DNA of 64,000 nucleotides. Origin: Tepidimicrobium xylanilyticum (GTDB lineage Bacteria; Bacillota; Clostridia; Tissierellales; Tepidimicrobiaceae). Each line of letters opens with the position of its first letter. The stretch's first letter is position 1. This document shows positions 52,701 through 62,094 of the stretch, in pieces. The translations under genes and the position numbers were made by a program. Under the pieces are notes generated by a model. That model had not been told where the DNA came from. It did no database searches and saw nothing but the letters and a program-made list of their open reading frames with translations. The stretch is from positions 62,001 to 126,000 of the forward strand of contig NZ_FNNG01000004.1 in NCBI RefSeq assembly GCF_900106765.1, read 5' to 3'.

Positions 52701-52733
52701 TTGGTGGCAAGGGGTCAGATCCTTTGCCACCAA
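52701..52733. repeat. intergenic palindromic repeat, copy 2
   Basis: TTGGTGGCAAGGGGTC, one base, then GATCCTTTGCCACCAA. As RNA all 16 positions pair (two as G-U). The core TGGCAAGGGGTC is identical to copy 1 at 6503-6514. AATTGACAATTATT precedes it, and AAATTGTCAATTGTTT lies at 52892-52907. The whole 52652-52910 gap holds no gene that I can support. Confidence 0.7.
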
Positions 52734-52910
52734 GAAATTGGATCCTCTATCCCAGAAATTGAAGTGGCACACCTTGCATATACGAGGAAGCTAAGAGGCA
52801 TATTTATAAAAATAAGGCTCGACTTACGAAATATTTGCCAGATCTTGGGTTGGGGAATTGTTCTTTACAATATACCAAAGACAACCACCATATTTAAAAT
52901 TGTCAATTGT

Positions 52911-53678
52911 TTAAACTAGATTAAACAACCTTTTTGCGTTTTGTGATGTCTGTTTGGCTACTTCTTCAAAGCTTATTCCTTTTAATTCTGCAATAGTGCC
53001 TGCCACGTATCTTACGTATATGGGTTCATTCCTTTTGCCTCTATAAGGTTCTGGAGTAAGATAGGGGGCATCGGTTTCTATCAGCAATTTATCTAGCGGA
53101 ACAGCTTTTGCTACCTCTTTTGCTACTCTTGCATTTTTAAAAGTAACGGGTCCCGCTAAGGATATATAGAAACCCAGCTTCAAATATTCCATAGCCATTT
53201 CTACACTCCCCGAATAGCAGTGCATGACCCCCCTTAAGGTACCATCTTGGGCCTCTTTTAATATATCGAAAGTATCCTTGTTGGCATCTCTAGAATGGAT
53301 TATAACTGGTAGTTTAACTTCTTTAGCCAAATTAAGCTGTTCTATGAACTTTTCCCTCTGTATATCCCTTGGAGAGTTATCGTAATAATAATCTAAACCA
53401 ATCTCTCCTATAGCTACAACCTTTCTCCTATTGGTAAAGGATTTTAATATATCTATCGTATATTCATCCATTTCCTTTGCTGAATGGGGATGTACCCCCA
53501 CTGCAGCATAGATATTATCATATTCTTCCGATATGGACACAGCCTTAATGCTAGAATTTAGATCAGCTCCTGGATTTATGACCAAGTCTACTCCAAATTC
53601 CTTCAAGGATTTAATCAGCTTATCCCTATCTCTATCAAATCTTCCATCATCTAGATGTGCATGGCTATCTACTAACAT
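52911..53678 (-). CDS. TatD family deoxyribonuclease / hydrolase
   Basis: The 255-residue metal-dependent hydrolase begins LVDSHAHLDD (metal ligands His6, His8). It continues with AVGVHPHSA, GEIGLDYYYD (about 92-101), HSRDAN, MHCYSG and ETDAPYLTP. This is the TatD/YabD family; in vivo function is a nuclease or related activity. It lies 11 bases after metG in the metG-tatD order common in Firmicutes. Confidence 0.94.
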   Translation of the reverse strand: MLVDSHAHLDDGRFDRDRDKLIKSLKEFGVDLVINPGADLNSSIKAVSISEEYDNIYAAVGVHPHSAKEMDEYTIDILKSFTNRRKVVAIGEIGLDYYYDNSPRDIQREKFIEQLNLAKEVKLPVIIHSRDANKDTFDILKEAQDGTLRGVMHCYSGSVEMAMEYLKLGFYISLAGPVTFKNARVAKEVAKAVPLDKLLIETDAPYLTPEPYRGKRNEPIYVRYVAGTIAELKGISFEEVAKQTSQNAKRLFNLV

Positions 53679-53689
53679 CTTTTCACTCC

Positions 53690-55615
53690 TTATGATATGG
53701 TGGCTCCGGAATCTATATCCTCAAGAGTAGATACTAAGGTCAGCTTCCCATCTTTTTCTGCAGCTAATACCATGCCCCTAGATTCCTCTCCCCTTAACTT
53801 AATAGGTTTTAAGTTGGCGACAATTACTACTTTCTTTCCTACCAGGTCTTCAGGTGAGTAGTATTCCTTTATTCCCGATACAACTTGCCTTTCCTCTTCT
53901 CCAACTTTAAGCTTCAATATATACAACTTATCAGCCTTTGGATGCTCCTTTACTTCCAGTATTTCTGCCACCCTTAACTGAATTTTTTCAAAATCCTCTA
54001 TAGTTATATATTCCTCAGTTACATTATTTTCCACTTTTTTAATCCTATTTTCAATTAACTTTTCATTAGCTTTGTTTAATTTGTCCAGTTCTTTTTTAAC
54101 ATCCAATCTTGGGAACAATACATTCCCTTTTGATAGTTTAGTCCCTGCCTTTATTTTACCCCATTTTTTAGTATCCTGCCAATCATATTTGTCCTTATAC
54201 CCAATTTGCTTCAATATTTCATTAGAGGTCCTTTCCATAAATGGATTTAATAATTGGCCTATGATTCTTATGCTTTCAGTTAAATTATATAATACTGTAT
54301 CCAATCTTTCTTTGTCCTCTTCCTTAGCCAATATCCAAGGACTAGTTTCATCAATATACTTGTTAGTCCTTCTAATTACCTTCCATATTTCCTCCAAGGC
54401 CTGGCTGAAGTTTAATTGGTCCATATATTTTTCTACTTCATCCGATGCTTTTGTTGCAATTTCTATTAAGGACTTATCTATTTCCTCTTCTTTTACTGGA
54501 CTTGGTAGTACTCCTTCGTTGTATTTTTCCACCATGGTAACAGTCCTACTTACTAAGTTCCCTAGGTCATTGGCTAAATCCGAGTTTAGCCTTTGTAAAA
54601 ACTTCTCCCTAGAGAATGAACCATCTTGCCCAAAGGAAAACTCCCTTAAGAGGAAATACCTAAAGGCATCGATTCCATAAAGCTCAATTATGGGCTCTGG
54701 ATAGATAACATTACCCTTAGATTTTGACATCTTATCGTCTTCAAACAATATCCAGCCATGGCCAAATACCTTCTTAGGTATCTCTAAGTCTAATGCCATC
54801 AATAGGGCTGGCCATATTATAGTATGGAATCTCACTATTTCCTTTCCAACTAAATGGACATCAGCAGGCCAATACTTTCTAAAGTTTTCATCATCTTCAC
54901 TGCCATAACCTAAAGCAGTAATATAACAGCTTAAAGCATCTATCCAAACATAGACTACGTGTTTTGGATCGAAGGGTACCTTGATTCCCCAATCGAAACT
55001 AGTTCTGGATACGCATAGATCTTCTAAACCCCCCTTAAGGAAATTTAACATTTCATTTCTCCTCGATTCAGGTTGTAAAAACTCAGGATTTTCTTCAAAA
55101 AGCTTAATCAATCTATCCTTATATTTAGATAGCTTAAAGAAATAGGCTTCCTCCTTGGCTAAATGAACTTCCCTTCCACAATCAGGACATTTCCCATCTA
55201 CCAATTGGCTTTCAGACCAAAAGGCTTCACAAGGTGTGCAGTATAACCCTTCATAATAGGATTTGTAGATATCACCTTTTTTATAAAGGGTTTCAAATAT
55301 CTTTTGTACTGCCTTTTCATGATATTCATCAGTAGTTCTGATGAACTTATCATAGGATATTTCTGACATGCTCCAAAGTTTTTTAATATCGTCCACTATT
55401 TTATCCACGTATTCCTGAGGTGCCATATTATTTTCCTTTGCCTTCCCCTGAATCTTTTGACCGTGCTCATCAGAACCAGTTACAAGATAGGCATCATAGC
55501 CTTGAGCAATTTTAAACTTTTTTAATGTATCTGCTGCAATGGTGGTATAGGCATGACCGATATGCAAGTTGTCGCTAGGGTAATATATGGACGTTGTAAT
55601 ATAGTATTTTTTCAC
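53690..55615 (-). CDS. metG: methionyl-tRNA synthetase
   Basis: The class I synthetase has HIGH as LHIGHAYTT (about 20-28 of the longest frame) and KMSKS as DDKMSKSKGN. The zinc knuckle is CTPCEAFW...CPDCG. A C-terminal tRNA-binding EMAP/OB domain is present (about 550-652, FEKIQLRVAEILEVKEHPKADKLY). The frame opens at 55648, but AAAGGAGG 6 bases before GTG 55615 marks the true start (641 residues). A Met T-box leader precedes it. Confidence 0.95.
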   Translation of the reverse strand: MKKYYITTSIYYPSDNLHIGHAYTTIAADTLKKFKIAQGYDAYLVTGSDEHGQKIQGKAKENNMAPQEYVDKIVDDIKKLWSMSEISYDKFIRTTDEYHEKAVQKIFETLYKKGDIYKSYYEGLYCTPCEAFWSESQLVDGKCPDCGREVHLAKEEAYFFKLSKYKDRLIKLFEENPEFLQPESRRNEMLNFLKGGLEDLCVSRTSFDWGIKVPFDPKHVVYVWIDALSCYITALGYGSEDDENFRKYWPADVHLVGKEIVRFHTIIWPALLMALDLEIPKKVFGHGWILFEDDKMSKSKGNVIYPEPIIELYGIDAFRYFLLREFSFGQDGSFSREKFLQRLNSDLANDLGNLVSRTVTMVEKYNEGVLPSPVKEEEIDKSLIEIATKASDEVEKYMDQLNFSQALEEIWKVIRRTNKYIDETSPWILAKEEDKERLDTVLYNLTESIRIIGQLLNPFMERTSNEILKQIGYKDKYDWQDTKKWGKIKAGTKLSKGNVLFPRLDVKKELDKLNKANEKLIENRIKKVENNVTEEYITIEDFEKIQLRVAEILEVKEHPKADKLYILKLKVGEEERQVVSGIKEYYSPEDLVGKKVVIVANLKPIKLRGEESRGMVLAAEKDGKLTLVSTLEDIDSGATIS

Positions 55616-55661
55616 CTTAATTCCTCCTTTTCTCTTATTATTTCCCATTTAAATCAAAAAA

Positions 55662-55925
55662 AGCTTTCATCATCTATATATAGAGACGAAAGCTTGAATT
55701 TCGTGTTACCACTCTAATTCGTTTAAACTTCGCAGTTTAAACCTCTGTAGGTTACATACATAACCCGGCACATGGTAACGGATGCTGCCGTTACAGCCTA
55801 CTAAACTTCAGCTGTAAAGTTTAGGGGCCATGTTCGGAATAATCTTCAACGCTGGCTTTCACCTACCCCAGCTCTCTAAAGTCTCAGATTAAACCTACTC
55901 TTCCCTTCATTACCTAATATATTGG
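55662..55925 (-). ncRNA. T-box leader (Met) of metG
   Basis: On the minus strand the conserved T-box AGAGTGGTAACACG lies at 55702-55715. It is followed by a terminator stem (AAGCTTTCG...TGAAAGCTT with a T-run, about 55662-55696). The Stem I region contains GGTGAAAGCC and the specifier ATG at 55829-55831 in GAACATGGCC, matching methionine. Uncharged tRNA-Met should favour the antiterminator and metG expression. Confidence 0.9.
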
Positions 55926-56042
55926 TTTATTTACTTCATCAATATATAGTAAAAAATTTAATTTGTCAAGTTGTTTTATCTTGTGACCACTATTTATCTT
56001 TTTCATATAATGTTATTAGTTATGTGTAAAAGGAGTGATTTT

Positions 56043-56351
56043 ATGTACCCACAAGATTTTGAGCAAAGACATCCTGCTGTACCTCCATTGTATCCAATGG
56101 ATCCATGCAGGCCTAAACCTTACGAAACCATGCCCTACGACCCTATGCCTTATGAACCTATGCCCTATGAGTCTATGCCATATGAACACATGCCCTATAT
56201 GCCTTGCCCAATGATGGACCCTATGCTTAGAGACTGTATAAGGGTATGTATGATGCAATGCGGTAGATATTCTTCTTATTATTATCCAATGGAACAGGGA
56301 AATATGTATATAGACCAATCAACAAGTTATTACATGGAAGATATAAAATAG
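56043..56351 (+). CDS. repeat-rich MPYE protein, probable spore coat or exosporium
   Basis: The protein has 102 residues from ATG 56043 (AAGGAG upstream; the frame opens at 55971). Residues about 27-53 carry six tandem pentapeptides of the form MPYE/D-x (ETMPYDPMPYEPMPYESMPYEH), encoded by 15-base units. The second half has CIRVCMMQCGRYSSYYYP. High Tyr, Pro, Met and Cys content with no transmembrane segment resembles coat proteins that cross-link. Function is inferred from composition only. Confidence 0.65.
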   Translation: MYPQDFEQRHPAVPPLYPMDPCRPKPYETMPYDPMPYEPMPYESMPYEHMPYMPCPMMDPMLRDCIRVCMMQCGRYSSYYYPMEQGNMYIDQSTSYYMEDIK

Positions 56352-56353
56352 GA

Positions 56354-56385
56354 GGAATGCCCCAATATATAAAAAGGGGCATTCC
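56354..56385 (+). terminator. terminator after the MPYE repeat gene
   Basis: GGAATGCCCC and GGGGCATTCC arms (10 bp, 12-base loop), followed by TTATTTGTT. The 56386-56590 stretch after it holds nothing I can support. Confidence 0.75.
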
Positions 56386-56594
56386 TTATTTGTTACAAAA
56401 ATTTAATATTTTGTTGAGGATTAATATTTCTAAACCTATTAATTGTAATTTTTCCCATATTAATAACCCTTTAATGCCGCATTTTTCCATATCGTTTGAT
56501 TTTCAGAATATATTGAATTATTTGGGAAACAATAAATTTAAATTAAATTTTTAATGATTTTTTAATTCCCCCTTGGTAATTTATGGATTTAAAT

Positions 56595-56623
56595 TTGACA
56601 GAAAAAAATTTTTTGACTAGAAT
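56595..56623 (+). promoter_or_regulatory. sigma-A type promoter for the 3D-domain gene
   Basis: TTGACA (56595-56600), a 17-base spacer and TAGAAT (56618-56623) lie about 33 bases before ATG 56656 and its GAGGAGG site. I checked this gap for a cyclic di-AMP riboswitch and saw none of its conserved segments. Confidence 0.65.
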
Positions 56624-56655
56624 ACTGTCTAGCCAAAAAAGAGGAGGTTAATATA

Positions 56656-57687
56656 ATGGCAAACTTTACAGTCACAAAGTCAAATAAATTTAAAATGTTG
56701 ACTGTCCTCGCTATAACTGCAAGTTTATCTTTGGGAGTATATATGCATACTGCTAAGGATATAACTATCTCCATAGATGGAGAAGAAAAAAATATAATTA
56801 CCTACAAGGACACCGTAGAAGATCTGCTTAAACAGGAAAATATTAGTTTAACAGAAGGTGTATATATTAATGTCCCATTAGATGCTAAACTAGAAAATAA
56901 TATGAACATAATCATAAAGACACCTAAAACTTATATATTAGCCTTTGGAGATAAAAAAGTTGAGGTGAATTCAGTTGAAAATAAAGTCCAGGACATATTG
57001 AAGGACTTGCATGTAGATCTTGGCGAAAAGGATTATACTTATCCAGGCCTTGATGATGTAATCGCTCCAGGATCAGAAATTATGGTCACCAAGGTAACTG
57101 AGGTAGTAGAAGAACATGAAGAAGTAATTGCTCACGAAAAGATCGTCAGAAAAAATAACAGGTTGGATATAGGTAATGAAAATACCATACAAGAAGGCAA
57201 GGATGGCCTAAAGAAGGTAAAAGTGAAAAAAACATTTGAAAATGGTCAATTGGTTTCAGAAGATATTTTAGAAGAAGAGATTATAGAAGAAGCCATTCCC
57301 CATATTGTTGAAAGGGGAACCAAGAATATTTTAATTTCTTCGAGAGGAAATATAAGGTATATTAAAGCCATTACTATGATAGCAACGGCTTATGACCTAT
57401 CCTATGAAAGCACTGGTAAAAGACCTGGAGACAAATATTACGGCATTACTGCTTCTGGGACTAAGGCAAGGCCAGGAGTAGTTGCTGTTGATCCACGTGT
57501 AATACCTTTAGGTACAAAATTGTATGTTCAAAGCCTTGATGGTACAGAGGATTATGGTTTTTGCGTAGCAGAGGACACTGGCGGTGCAATTAAAGGAAAT
57601 AAAATTGATTTATTTTTCAACACCGCCAAAGAAGTAAAACAATTTGGCAGAAGAAAGGTAAAAGTATATATATTAGATAATAGATAA
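56656..57687 (+). CDS. YabE-like cell-wall protein (DUF348, G5, 3D domains)
   Basis: The 343-residue exported protein has an N-terminal membrane segment (about 14-32) and two DUF348 ubiquitin-like units (about 35-90 and 92-145). A G5 domain follows (about 150-225). The C-terminal 3D domain has ATAYDLSYESTGKRPG, VAVDPRVIPLGTKLYV and AEDTGGAIKGNKIDLF, whose three aspartates define the family. Relatives include B. subtilis YabE and Sps/Rpf-like muralytic proteins. In Bacillus yabE sits next to tatD-rnmV-ksgA, matching the neighbourhood here. Confidence 0.88.
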   Translation: MANFTVTKSNKFKMLTVLAITASLSLGVYMHTAKDITISIDGEEKNIITYKDTVEDLLKQENISLTEGVYINVPLDAKLENNMNIIIKTPKTYILAFGDKKVEVNSVENKVQDILKDLHVDLGEKDYTYPGLDDVIAPGSEIMVTKVTEVVEEHEEVIAHEKIVRKNNRLDIGNENTIQEGKDGLKKVKVKKTFENGQLVSEDILEEEIIEEAIPHIVERGTKNILISSRGNIRYIKAITMIATAYDLSYESTGKRPGDKYYGITASGTKARPGVVAVDPRVIPLGTKLYVQSLDGTEDYGFCVAEDTGGAIKGNKIDLFFNTAKEVKQFGRRKVKVYILDNR

Positions 57688-57759
57688 AGGTGAACATGTC
57701 ACCTTTATCTATTCTAAAAATTTCACACTCTTTATTTTTATTTATTAGCTATATTTGCT

Positions 57760-58557
57760 TTATCCTCCTTGAGATTCATACTTTCTTATTCCTGTAGCCC
57801 ACAAAACAATCATTATAGTCGAAAGTACAGCTACCCAAATAATCTGAAATCCTAGATGCTTAATTGCCTGCACCTGTGTATACTTCCCTTGAAATATTGA
57901 TACAGGAACATAATAAATATATTGAAATGGTAACCATCTTGATAATTTGGTTAAAATTTCAGGAAAGAATGCTATAGGCAATATTTGTCCTGATAACAAT
58001 TTTATAACATTCCATAAATTATCTCTGAGCGTCAATATATTTTTTACCCAAAATGTTAACTCACCTACTATAAAAAATAAGGAATACATTATTACTAATC
58101 CTAAAAAAACATTTGATAATGATAATGCAAAATTTGCAATATTTACTGGTAGTTTTATTCCAATTACAGCTTTACTTAAATATAAAAAAATCAATCCTGA
58201 AGTTATTCCCCAAAAAAAATAACCTATCTTAGTACAAAATAAGTACAATGGATAACAAATTGGCTTTGTCAAATACATATCCAAATTTCCTATATTAATA
58301 TCATTAAACACCTGATAAGCAGTTATCCCTACAGGTGCTATTGCAGTTTCAAATATATTCAGTAAAAAATAATATGTAATAATATCTTCAAAAGTATAAT
58401 CTTTTATTGTACTTGTACTCGCATATACAAATTTCCATATTAGATATATTATTAATAACTTTAACGGTAAATACATAATTTGTCCCATAAAATTCAAAGC
58501 ATACTCTTTCATTCTGCAAAATTCAATTTGTAAAATACGAATATATTTTTTCACCTT
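57760..58557 (-). CDS. ABC-2 type exporter permease (subunit 2)
   Basis: About six transmembrane segments in 265 residues (from GTG 58557; the frame opens at 58605). It resembles the ABC2_membrane_6 / daunorubicin-type permeases that come in pairs, beginning KKYIRILQIEFCRMKEYALNFMGQ. It is the last of three exporter genes following the radical SAM maturase on the same strand and probably secretes the matured peptide. Confidence 0.8.
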   Translation of the reverse strand, partial: KVKKYIRILQIEFCRMKEYALNFMGQIMYLPLKLLIIYLIWKFVYASTSTIKDYTFEDIITYYFLLNIFETAIAPVGITAYQVFNDINIGNLDMYLTKPICYPLYLFCTKIGYFFWGITSGLIFLYLSKAVIGIKLPVNIANFALSLSNVFLGLVIMYSLFFIVGELTFWVKNILTLRDNLWNVIKLLSGQILPIAFFPEILTKLSRWLPFQYIYYVPVSIFQGKYTQVQAIKHLGFQIIWVAVLSTIMIVLWATGIRKYESQGG

Positions 58558-58622
58558 TAAATCATTCCTTTCGCTTCGATCAAGGCACAAAACTGAATGA
58601 GCCATCCTGCCAAAAAGTGGTT

Positions 58623-59417
58623 TTATCCCCCATTTGATTCATACCTTTTTATTCCTAAGTGCCATATTGTTATGAATAAAATAAATGTTATAAAACAAAA
58701 GGCCAATAATTTTAAAAAAAACATAAGACTAATACTCATTTTATCCAATAATATAACGGTAGGATAGTACGATACAAATGCAATTGGAACCACATATGTT
58801 AAAATCATTCTCATCTTGCTTGGAAAAATATCCAATGGATACTGCTTGCTTTCTGTTAGGCCTAATATTAATCCTCTGAATACCTCTATTCTGCCAAACC
58901 AAAATGCCATAAATGTTATAATTCCGTATATAAAATTATAGATTAGCACTCCCATGAACATTACTATAAGGCTCATTATTATATTATTGACCTTTATAAT
59001 CATTTTGGCATTTATGGCTACAATTATAATCAAGATCAAGCTTACTAAAAACTGTTGTATAAAATAAACTATCGATACACTCTCAAATAATACTGCAAAC
59101 AATGTATTTATAGGCCTACTCAAATATTTATCCAGCTCTCCCATTATTATTTTACTTGGCAAATCTCTAAATCCAAAGAATAATCCGCCTAAACTTTCTC
59201 CAAACAATGTAACCGCACTGAACATGGCTAATTGTGAAAATTCCCAGCCTCCAAGCCCTTCTATATTGCTAAGTAGTGAATACCAAAATAAAAACACAAA
59301 ACTAGTATTAAACAATAAATGTAACAATACCATAAAAAGCTCAAATTTGAAAATATATATTTCTTGCCAAGAAATTATAACGAACCTTCTTATTAATTTC
59401 ATATATTTCTTTATCAT
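58623..59417 (-). CDS. ABC-2 type exporter permease (subunit 1)
   Basis: The 264-residue protein has about six transmembrane segments (FELFMVLLHLLFNTSFVFLFWYSLL first). Its C-terminus ITIWHLGIKRYESNGG is nearly the same ending as the second permease (GIRKYESQGG), indicating a duplicated pair. Its start overlaps the ATPase stop by 4 bases. Likely forms the translocation pore with the second permease. Confidence 0.82.
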   Translation of the reverse strand: MIKKYMKLIRRFVIISWQEIYIFKFELFMVLLHLLFNTSFVFLFWYSLLSNIEGLGGWEFSQLAMFSAVTLFGESLGGLFFGFRDLPSKIIMGELDKYLSRPINTLFAVLFESVSIVYFIQQFLVSLILIIIVAINAKMIIKVNNIIMSLIVMFMGVLIYNFIYGIITFMAFWFGRIEVFRGLILGLTESKQYPLDIFPSKMRMILTYVVPIAFVSYYPTVILLDKMSISLMFFLKLLAFCFITFILFITIWHLGIKRYESNGG

Positions 59418-60394
59418 AACAATTCTCCTTGATCATTTAAATATATTTCCTGTAGTACGCTCTCTAAACTCAATGCATTTATATTAAAATCCACTATCTT
59501 AGGATTATTAATCAAATTATTAACAACATTCCCCACATCTTGCTTAACCACTTTTATAGTGGTTTTATATTCTTCAGATACTAAAATCTCCTTCTTAAAA
59601 CCATCTAATATTTTTTCTAAATTGTAATCTTTCTCATGCATAATCTCAATTATTTTGTATTGATCTCTATCTTTAAGTTCTTTTATCGCTCCATCATATC
59701 TAATTATACCTTTATCAATAATAATTATGCGTTTGCAAATTTTATCAATATCTGCTATATCATGGGTAGTTAAAAATATTGTAGTATTAAATTCTTTGTT
59801 TAAGTATGTAAAAAAATCTAATATTTTATGTTTAGCTATTATATCAAGCCCAATAGTAGGTTCGTCTAAAAATAATATCTTCGGATTATGTAACAATGAT
59901 ACAGCGATCTCACATCTCATTTTTTGTCCAAGGGATAGCTTTCTGACAGGGATATTCAATATATTACTTAATTCCAACTTATCCAAAAATAATTCCATCC
60001 TTTTTTTATAATCATTGATTGATATTGAATAAACATCTTTATAGAATTTAAAAGATTCTATAACAGGTATATCATAAAACATTACTGACTTTTGCCCCAT
60101 TATCACAGCAATATTCTTAGATAATTCATTTCTATTTTTATATGGTATATAGCCATTTACAATTATCTTCCCAGAAGTTGGAGTTAATATTCCTGATAAC
60201 ATCTTAATAGTCGTTGTTTTACCTGCTCCATTTGTTCCTACAAAACCAATTATTTCTGCCTCTTCTACATCAAAACTTATATTATCTACTGCTATTTTAT
60301 CTTCGTAAACTGGAAATAAAAAATTTCTCAGAGACTTTTTTTTATTTTGTTTTGGCACTCTATATATTTTTGTTAAATCTTTTATATGTATCAT
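59414..60394 (-). CDS. ABC exporter ATP-binding protein
   Basis: From ATG 60394 (AGAGGAGC upstream; frame opens at 60412) the protein has 326 residues. Walker A is GTNGAGKTT (about 53-61), the signature is LSLGQKM, Walker B is ILFLDEPTIGLD, with TTHDIADID as H-loop. A C-terminal extension of about 90 residues is typical of ATPases paired with ABC-2 permeases. It lacks the C39 peptidase domain that removes leaders in PCAT-type bacteriocin exporters, so leader removal would need another protease. Confidence 0.88.
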   Translation of the reverse strand: MIHIKDLTKIYRVPKQNKKKSLRNFLFPVYEDKIAVDNISFDVEEAEIIGFVGTNGAGKTTTIKMLSGILTPTSGKIIVNGYIPYKNRNELSKNIAVIMGQKSVMFYDIPVIESFKFYKDVYSISINDYKKRMELFLDKLELSNILNIPVRKLSLGQKMRCEIAVSLLHNPKILFLDEPTIGLDIIAKHKILDFFTYLNKEFNTTIFLTTHDIADIDKICKRIIIIDKGIIRYDGAIKELKDRDQYKIIEIMHEKDYNLEKILDGFKKEILVSEEYKTTIKVVKQDVGNVVNNLINNPKIVDFNINALSLESVLQEIYLNDQGELL

Positions 60395-60416
60395 GTTATA
60401 TGCTCCTCTCATATAA

Positions 60417-60454
60417 TATGCTTAGAAACACTTTTTATAGGGCTTCTAAGCATA
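60417..60454. promoter_or_regulatory. hairpin upstream of the exporter operon
   Basis: TATGCTTAGAA (60417-60427) and TTCTAAGCATA (60444-60454) are perfect 11-bp arms with a 16-base loop, about 23 bases before the ATPase start. There is no T-run, so it could be an operator or an mRNA processing element between maturase and exporter genes. I could not support a gene in 60455-60663. Confidence 0.5.
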
Positions 60455-60663
60455 CTTTCTTGTTTTTAATACAATTTTTATTAGAGGTACCTAATGCTAT
60501 AATTGAATAAAGATAGTTTGCAAAGAATAATCCTTTCAACTTCAACAAAGCCATTTGATTATTGCCTAAAAGCACGTTTCCTGAATGATCTATCAAATTC
60601 CGGTTATTTTTTATTATTTTTGATTTTATTAAAATTCGCCTCTTGACATATCTCTAATTTACT

Positions 60664-62013
60664 TTACACAAATCTCATAAATTTGGTTTCTCTAGGACAT
60701 AACGGATCTTTATTATATATGGTTCCATATGCAATTTTACTTCTAGCATAGCATAAACCTTTATCAAGTATACATTTCTCATAATCGTCACAATCGTAGC
60801 AATCTGTATTAATAAACTTACTTCTCTTAGGATATATAAGATTATATAACTCGTCCGAATTCCAAATATCAATTAATGACTGTTTCTTTACATCTCCTAT
60901 TATACATTCCTCACTATCTATTAATCTCTCACAAATAGTCACTTTACCATTTGGAATAATGACTAGTCCCATTCTGCCACCTGAGCATCTAGAAATATTC
61001 ATTAATGTCTTAGACTTAATTTCGTATTTTGGACTCTTATAATTGACGTTCATCTTCCCTTCATAATTATATACAAATTCTTCCAATAACTTATAGTCTT
61101 CTTCACTTGGAAATAATAGTTCATCATGTCTTCCTAAAGTTCTTAAATAGGGTGATATCATATGTTCTTTTACACCCATATTATTTAACTTTATTATTAG
61201 TGCTGGTATACCCTTTATGTTTTTTTTAGTTACCACTGTATTAACAGTAACATCAATTCCATTAGATATTAATTTACTAATAACTTCTATCATACGTTCT
61301 GCAAAATCATCAATACCCGTTAAATATTTAGCTATATAATCATCAAGTGTATCTATACTTATCTGTATACTTTTTAAACCAGTTTGCTTTAGTTGTTTAA
61401 TTTCTTGAATAGATAGTAATTTTTTTGTTGATATATTTATATGTATTCCTTCTTCAACAGTTTTTTGTAAAATTTCATATATATCTTTTCTTATAAATGG
61501 ATCTCCTCCTGTTATTTCAATATGTCTTATTCCCAATTTTTTTGCATCTTTTAATATTTTATCTATCAATTCTATTTCTAATCCTTTAGCTTCATCTATA
61601 TTTTCGCAATACCTAGCACCCGCATAACAGTACCTACACTGCATAAAACAATCCCTAGTTAATGATAATACTAAAAATTTTGGAACTATAGCCCTTAACC
61701 TATTTAAATTAACTTTCTGTTTACTATTTATAAACACATCAAAATTTCTAAATACTGAATCTTTTTTTTCCAATATATATTTATAATTTTCTGTAATTTT
61801 GTCAAACATTTTTTTGGCTTTATCTTTATCAAGCTGAGTTAGTTCAGATAGTATCTCAATTATGTTATCATCACTCATATAACCATTAAATAATGTTAAT
61901 AATGCGTGCACACCTAATTCAACTTCCCCTATAACTTTATCCCCTTCCAATACATCAACCATTCCATTATCATTCATTTTAAAATTTATACACTCTCTTA
62001 CTACAGTATTCAA
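60664..62013 (-). CDS. radical SAM/SPASM peptide maturase
   Basis: The radical SAM motif CFMQCRYC (Cys125, 129, 132 in the frame from 62022) follows a PqqD/RRE-like winged-helix N-terminus (about 20-85: VDVLEGDKVIGEVELG, FNGYMSDDNIIEIL), which usually binds a leader peptide. A C-terminal SPASM region holds clustered cysteines (RCSGGRMGL, VTICERL, TDCYDCDDYEKCILDKGLC, DPLCPRE), for auxiliary Fe-S clusters. TTG 62013 after TGAGGTGAT is the likely start. It is preceded by a Cys-rich small ORF and followed by an ABC exporter. It probably makes thioether or related cross-links in that peptide. It might belong near the Cys-rich-peptide maturase CcpM group, unverified. Confidence 0.88.
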   Translation of the reverse strand: MNTVVRECINFKMNDNGMVDVLEGDKVIGEVELGVHALLTLFNGYMSDDNIIEILSELTQLDKDKAKKMFDKITENYKYILEKKDSVFRNFDVFINSKQKVNLNRLRAIVPKFLVLSLTRDCFMQCRYCYAGARYCENIDEAKGLEIELIDKILKDAKKLGIRHIEITGGDPFIRKDIYEILQKTVEEGIHINISTKKLLSIQEIKQLKQTGLKSIQISIDTLDDYIAKYLTGIDDFAERMIEVISKLISNGIDVTVNTVVTKKNIKGIPALIIKLNNMGVKEHMISPYLRTLGRHDELLFPSEEDYKLLEEFVYNYEGKMNVNYKSPKYEIKSKTLMNISRCSGGRMGLVIIPNGKVTICERLIDSEECIIGDVKKQSLIDIWNSDELYNLIYPKRSKFINTDCYDCDDYEKCILDKGLCYARSKIAYGTIYNKDPLCPRETKFMRFV

Positions 62014-62094
62014 TATAATCACCTCATTATTTACAACAGAAACCCTAGCAGTTTAACACATTATGAACAGCCTTATAGAAAAACGCTTTAACTT

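Noticed and set aside
56127-56201. CRISPR-like tandem DNA repeat
   Set aside because: The 15-base period is in frame and encodes pentapeptides. There are no spacers.
56386-56655. Cyclic di-AMP riboswitch upstream of the 3D-domain gene
   Set aside because: Such switches often precede cell-wall hydrolase genes, but the conserved ydaO-type segments are absent. A plain sigma-A promoter explains the gap.
60455-60663. A further small peptide gene between maturase and ATPase
   Set aside because: An open minus-strand frame of about 40-60 codons exists, but it lacks a ribosome-binding site and a clear start, and has no precursor-like Cys pattern.
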